A DNA stretch of 64,000 nucleotides from Callaeas wilsoni (taxonomy: Eukaryota; Chordata; Aves; Passeriformes; Callaeidae), in assembly GCA_013398955.1 (NCBI GenBank), contig VWPU01017402.1, forward strand, positions 60,338-124,337, given 5' to 3'. Shown here piece by piece: positions 59,646 through 64,000 of the stretch (position 1 is the stretch's first letter; every line of letters starts with the position of its first letter). The notes beneath the pieces were generated by a model, which did no database searches, was not told the origin of the DNA, and saw only the letters and a program-made list of their open reading frames with translations. A program made the position numbers and the translations under genes.

Positions 59646-61680
59646 TGTGTCTGTGCAGGAATTAAGATCTCATTGTAGGAAGCTGTAGAGGATAAAATTC
59701 TAGAAATAGCTCTGTCCAAACGTGGTGTTGCATCTAATATCTTGCACTTTGAAAAAAAAGGCATGAAAAAGTGAGTTCAACAAATGAAGCTATTTAGGAA
59801 AATGTGGAGCCCTTCAGCTGTTCCTTTGTTCTGTAAAGCACCCAGGACTGTGTTTAGAACAGGAAACAGAAGAGCACTTTGGCACCTTCCGTCTCTCCAG
59901 CTGCAAATGTCATGTGCAAAGTATCAAGAGTTTTATAGGTGTCTTGGATTTGGCTTAAACCGTTTAGTGAGTGGGGAAAAATAATCCTGTATTTTGCAAG
60001 TGGAAGCAGGCACTTGCATTCGTGAATTGGGTATTCATATGCAGTGCTACTACTGTGCAAATCAAAATGCTAATTTCATGCATGCAGATGGGGACATGGA
60101 CTAAACCCTGGAGCTAACGTGGCTTTTCTGCCAAACAGTTCTGGCTGGCGTGTCACAATAAATGCATCTGTCCCTTCAGGAAAGGAAAACCTTAATAGAA
60201 AATGTGTTTTCCATTGTATAATGCTGAACAGCTAGAAGGAGCTGTGAGGCCCAAACACAAATAACCAGACCTTAAGGATTTATGGAAGCCAACACAAAGG
60301 TGCAGGACTCCTGAGGAGCAGTGGCCCATCTGCCAGACAATCCTTTTCATCACACAAATTTATCCTGGATTTGCCTTTCTAGTACTTTCAACAAATTATC
60401 CAGACTTCAGGCCTCTTGCTGAGGTTTTGCAGGTACGAAAACACAGATTTTGTGAGTATTAGCTGTGCTGGCTAAAAACAGCACATTACAAAGCCTGGCA
60501 TGCATTTGTGTGTCTGCTTGGATATCGTAGGAAGGAATCTGTTCCATTAGTAACTCTCAGTCTGCAATTCGCCCGACTGAGAAAAGGAAAGTAACCAAAA
60601 AACATTTACAAAGCTTCTTTTTGCTCCTAGCTTAGACTTCCTGAAATTCTTAAGACTTCAGGTTTAGCCACTTAGAGTGGGTGTCAAGCCTGGTAAAACC
60701 TGGATATAAATAGGAAAAGAAGAAACTTGCAGGTTTCTTTGAATTTTAAGCTGATGAAAAGGCTTCTTTAAAGGAGTCGTTCAAGACAGGCAGGCACTGG
60801 ATTTGATCCAGAGAACTTCTTTAGTCTGACCTGTTTTAAAGCAACTTAGATATGATGTTTAGGTAGAATTCTGACGTCACTTTACTAACACTGAGTTGTG
60901 TTCCCGGGCCTGAAATCTGAATTGGTCACACAACAAGCACAGAAAGGGCAGGCCCTGTGTCGGCAGCCTGATCACGGCACTGTGGCTTACAGGGATCCCT
61001 TGGAGCTGTTTGCTTTTCACTTGGAGAAGGGCAGCTGATAAACAGTGTGGTTTCCTTCAGGGGATCACATTTCTCCCCCTGCTGATAGGGTTAAAATCTG
61101 GACTCATCCTGTTTGTTGGATAATGGAATTTTTCTGGCAGTGATGGGCAGGGATCAGGGGGATGCTGGAGACGTGCTTGTGGAGATCTGGGACCAAAAAG
61201 CTGCTGGGTGAAGCATTCCTTGACAAAGTGGTCCAGCTGGGTGAAAACCAAACAACAAAAGGAAAAAAAAAAGGAATTAAAATATTTATCCTTCCTGGGA
61301 TGTTTGCACAGAACTTGTCCTTAAGTAGCTGAGTAATCTTAACAGCCAGCCTGACGTAGGGACAGAAAGACACTGAACTGCTTTGTTTTCTTAACTCCCA
61401 GCTAAACCCAAGTTGATTTTAAAGTGAAGCTGAAAGTGTTGAAAAAACCATCTTGAGACAGAACTTTTGGTGTAATAAATATTTTCATTCTTGCCTAATG
61501 TAAGGCTGATAAAATGGACAGAGCTTTTGCTGTTGGCTTGGCTCTGGCCAGATAAATGTGCCTTTGCTCACATGAGTGGGTCCCACTGCTCTGCACGTGT
61601 CCACACATAAATTATCCCACAAAAAACTGAAGTATTTGCAAGACTGACCCTTTTTGCAGTCAGTCCAGAATAAACAGCTT

Positions 61681-62025
61681 TTTAATTTGTCTGGCAGGAT
61701 CAGTTACACCTGCGTTAGAAGAAGCCCCTAAACACAAAGTTCAAAGTCTTAAGGCACACCAATTATTTTTCATCCTAAAAATCACTCCTTCCTCTAAATA
61801 CCCACAAGGCAAAGGTTCTTGAAAGAAATCAGGTGTGTGTGGTGGGATGAGAGTGTTTCACGCACTTGTACAGGATTTTAAGGTGCTGTCCTTACTCCAG
61901 CATTTTGCTTAGAGGAAATACCACCCTCAGACAATCTTTTCTCTGAATAATTGCATTCTAAGCACCAACTATTTCCACCCAGCTTTCCCTTTATCCACAG
62001 GGCACTTACCCAGGCACACCTTCAA
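61681..62025 (-). terminator. WFDC1: WFDC1 3' UTR (probable) with ATTAAA
   Basis: Downstream of the WFDC1 stop the first canonical-like poly(A) hexamer on the minus strand is ATTAAA at 61686-61681. The UTR extent is inference. Confidence 0.35.
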
Positions 62026-62084
62026 TTAGCCTAAATGCTTCTGCTGGTTTTTCACATAGCCGACCACATTGTTGGAATTGCTCC
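62026..62084 (-). CDS. WFDC1: WFDC1 terminal coding exon
   Basis: Acceptor TTTTACAG, then SNSNNVVGYVKNQQKHLG and TAA (62028-62026). The QQKH motif before the stop is shared with human. Confidence 0.85.
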
Positions 62085-62877
62085 CTGTAAAACAAATATC
62101 AGCAAAGTCAGGTTTTAGGCTAGGCTGTGGCAAAAGGTTTCTCAGTTTTATTGGTCTCAGTATTCAGCAGTTCTCTTGGAGAGCTGGGATAGCCCACACT
62201 GGAAGAGAGGAAAGGAAATCCTCTCATGCTTTTATCAGCCAAACTGGCCAAATTTGACTGTTTGTAAATCTTACCACATGAAAGATGTTCTCTTAGTTAT
62301 ACCTGAGTGTCACTTCCAATCACATCCAGATGCAAGAGGGAGAAGCCAGGAGCTCTGAAGCCGTGAGGAAAGATGTGGGAGATGCACAAATCTCACAGAT
62401 TTGTGAGAGGGACCTGACACCTCTCAGGGATCACCGGGGAACTGATTCACTGGGCTCCAGTCAGCCCTTACCTCTTACCCCTGTACAAGACCCTGCTTCT
62501 GACAGAGCTCTGTGTTCAGCTGCAAGGAACCCTGGGCCAAGAGCAAAGCTCCAAAAATACGCTTAAAAATAACAAAAGATTTTTGGACTGGGTGGTTCCC
62601 CTGGCAGGAGGCTGCACCATTTAACTCATTCTGTCATAACTGAAAATTCTGGTTCTCAAAAGTACACAGCACTCAAGAGTCAGGACAGTGTAGATCTTAA
62701 AATAGAGAGTTGGGGCTAAAGAATCTCTTTTTTCTATGTACAAACCTTCATTTCATAAGCAGCAAATTTCTTGTAAGCATTGCGAGAATGATAAACCTTA
62801 ATAACAACAACAAACCCTTCATGCCAGCAGCTTACCAAAATATTCCTTGTAATACTTATGCCTCAGGTTGTGTCCAT
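62026..62877 (-). CDS. WFDC1: WFDC1 (ps20), last two coding exons, partial
   Basis: Two minus-strand exons, 62836-62877 and 62026-62084, splice to a peptide ending HNLRHKYYKEYFG then SNSNNVVGYVKNQQKHLG and TAA. Human WFDC1 ends with a LRHKLYKEYPEG segment and GQQKHFQ, so the match is to the C-terminal tail beyond the WAP four-disulfide core. Splice sites are consensus (TTCCAG acceptor, TTTG|GTAAGC donor, TTTTACAG acceptor) and the split Gly codon joins in phase. The family protein is a secreted WAP-domain factor studied as a growth inhibitor in smooth muscle and prostate stroma. The remaining exons, including the WAP domain, must lie beyond the right edge. Position and strand next to ATP2C2 match human synteny, which strengthens an assignment resting on about 33 residues. 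Confidence 0.85.
62836..62877 (-). CDS. WFDC1: WFDC1 penultimate coding exon (42 nt)
   Basis: Acceptor CTTTTCCAG, 42-nt exon encoding GHNLRHKYYKEYF, donor G|GTAAGC. It begins in phase 1, so an upstream exon supplies the first base of the preceding codon. Confidence 0.85.
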
Positions 62878-63850
62878 CTGGAAAAGAAGGTACATGGTGA
62901 GAACATACCCAGTCAGCCTTCATTTTTTGGGTTAAACTCTGACCTTCTGTGTACAGCACAGAGAAATTAGAGATATGGAAATAATAACCTCACAATGAGG
63001 AAAATAAAAGTCCTCTGTAGCTGAAGTAATTTGGGCTGCTCTAAACCTCTTATAAACTGTTGAGATTACTGAGCTCTGTGGACACAACTCACTTGCCATA
63101 AGAGTGGGAACTGCCACTAGCATTTTATCATCTTTTCAGTGGCTACAACTCAAGGCATCACAGGCTTTTCCAAATGAAATAAAATTTGGGTAACATTTCA
63201 GACCTTCTATTAGTATTTTACATAATTCAAGTTCCAGCTAGGTTGTTCTGATTGCCATTTATGTAATTATTTCAGCTCTTAGAAATACTTCATTTCTAAG
63301 ACCCCCACAGTTCTACTTTACATTGGTTACTGTGGATGTTATTAAAGAGAAAATTATAAAAGAGATGATTCAAAAGCCCTGGAAAAACTCTTAATCTGTT
63401 GTGGAAGCAGCTCAGAGACCTGGTTTGATGCTTCCCCTGGTTTTTACAGTGACCAAATGGCAAAACTGGTGTCTCATGTCTCTATGCTGAGGTGATTTGT
63501 GGCCCAGTGCCAGTGTACACATCCTACTGTTCAGTGAATATCTGAATATGTTGCGAGCTTTCCCGGAAAACACCTTGGCCTCTATAAGTTCCTGTATTGG
63601 GCAACTGTGCCGGCAGTATAAAGGTAACAAAGTTTTGGGTGCAGAAAGCAAAGTCAGGAGACAAAACTGAAATTTAAAACTCGTATTTCTCACTGAAGCG
63701 TGCAGTAACATGTAAGTATTTCGAGTTTTTGTGCTGTGTAGTAACGACGACCTGCAGGCCACCACCTGCTCTGCTGACACAACAGCAGGGGACACCGGCA
63801 CAGAGAGACCCCGAGTCCTGGTCCCTCCCTTTCTGGTTCTGCTCTGCAAA
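62878..63850 (-). other. WFDC1: WFDC1 intron sequence
   Basis: Upstream intron of WFDC1. I searched for an exon ending in the conserved GQC-KQRRQA stretch and did not find one before the window edge. Confidence 0.6.
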
Positions 63851-64000
63851 TGCGCAGGAGAAGAGGGAGGGAGAGAGGGAGAGAAAGAGGGAGGGAGGGA
63901 GAGAGGAAGGAGGGAGAGAGAGAAGGAGGGAGGGAGGAGGGAGGAGGAAGAGAAGGAGAAAGAGAGAGAGAAGGAGTGAGAGAGGAGGGAGAGAAAGAGA
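63851..64000. repeat. GA-rich polypurine simple repeat reaching window end
   Basis: About 140 nt composed almost only of G and A (GGGA, GAGA and GGAG mixtures) with a single T at about 63,977. It continues past the right edge and lies in a WFDC1 intron. Confidence 0.93.

Larger units (their letters stand above)
54516..61680. other. ATP2C2-WFDC1 intergenic region
   Basis: No recognisable exon. It includes a moderately GC-rich part at 54.8-55.5 kb, a 31-bp repeat near 58.2 kb and one CR1 fragment. Open frames of about 245-260 codons around 57.5-58.4 kb resemble no known protein. Confidence 0.6.

Overview
This is vertebrate nuclear DNA, most likely from a bird and probably a passerine. It has split genes with short exons, repeated 3' ends of CR1-type LINEs, GC-rich minisatellites of the kind common on avian microchromosomes, and one assembly gap (76 N). 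Nothing prokaryotic, viral or operon-like was seen. I recognised three protein-coding genes by reading exons against remembered mammalian orthologues. Their order, MEAK7 (+) / ATP2C2 (-) / WFDC1 (-), matches human 16q24.

Layout. 1-12,950 is gene-poor and should be the COTL1-side intergenic region; it holds small repeats and CR1 remnants. 12,960-14,600 is a GC-rich block with a 54-bp and a 41-bp minisatellite. It looks like the CpG-island promoter and non-coding first exon of MEAK7. MEAK7 coding exons run from 15,926 to 24,639 (7 coding exons, 472 codons before the stop, N-myristoylation start, TLDc domain). Its 3' UTR probably extends toward 27.66 kb, where it meets the 3' end of the convergent gene ATP2C2 at a palindrome that reads AATAAA on both strands. 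ATP2C2 (secretory-pathway Ca2+/Mn2+ ATPase 2) is complete from 53,809 down to 27,997. I placed 27 coding exons summing to 2,832 nt (943 aa) with every splice phase compatible and all P-type ATPase motifs intact. 53.8-54.3 kb is its GC-rich promoter. 54.5-61.7 kb is intergenic. 62,026-62,877 holds the last two coding exons of WFDC1, whose other exons lie beyond the right edge.

Gene roles. MEAK7 is a lysosome-associated, mTOR-linked TLDc protein. ATP2C2 pumps Ca2+ and Mn2+ into Golgi/secretory vesicles. WFDC1 is a secreted WAP-domain protein. They are neighbours by ancient synteny, not a pathway.

The most unusual structures are repeats placed at splice sites and promoters. Intron 4 of ATP2C2 (1,290 bp) is almost wholly a 28/29-bp minisatellite whose units copy the exon-4 5' splice site, giving 19 decoy donor hexamers. 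MEAK7 exon 1 appears to end at the edge of a 41-bp array. MEAK7 intron 2 appears to be a GC-AG intron with an AATAAA 70 nt past its weak donor. No new protein system was found.
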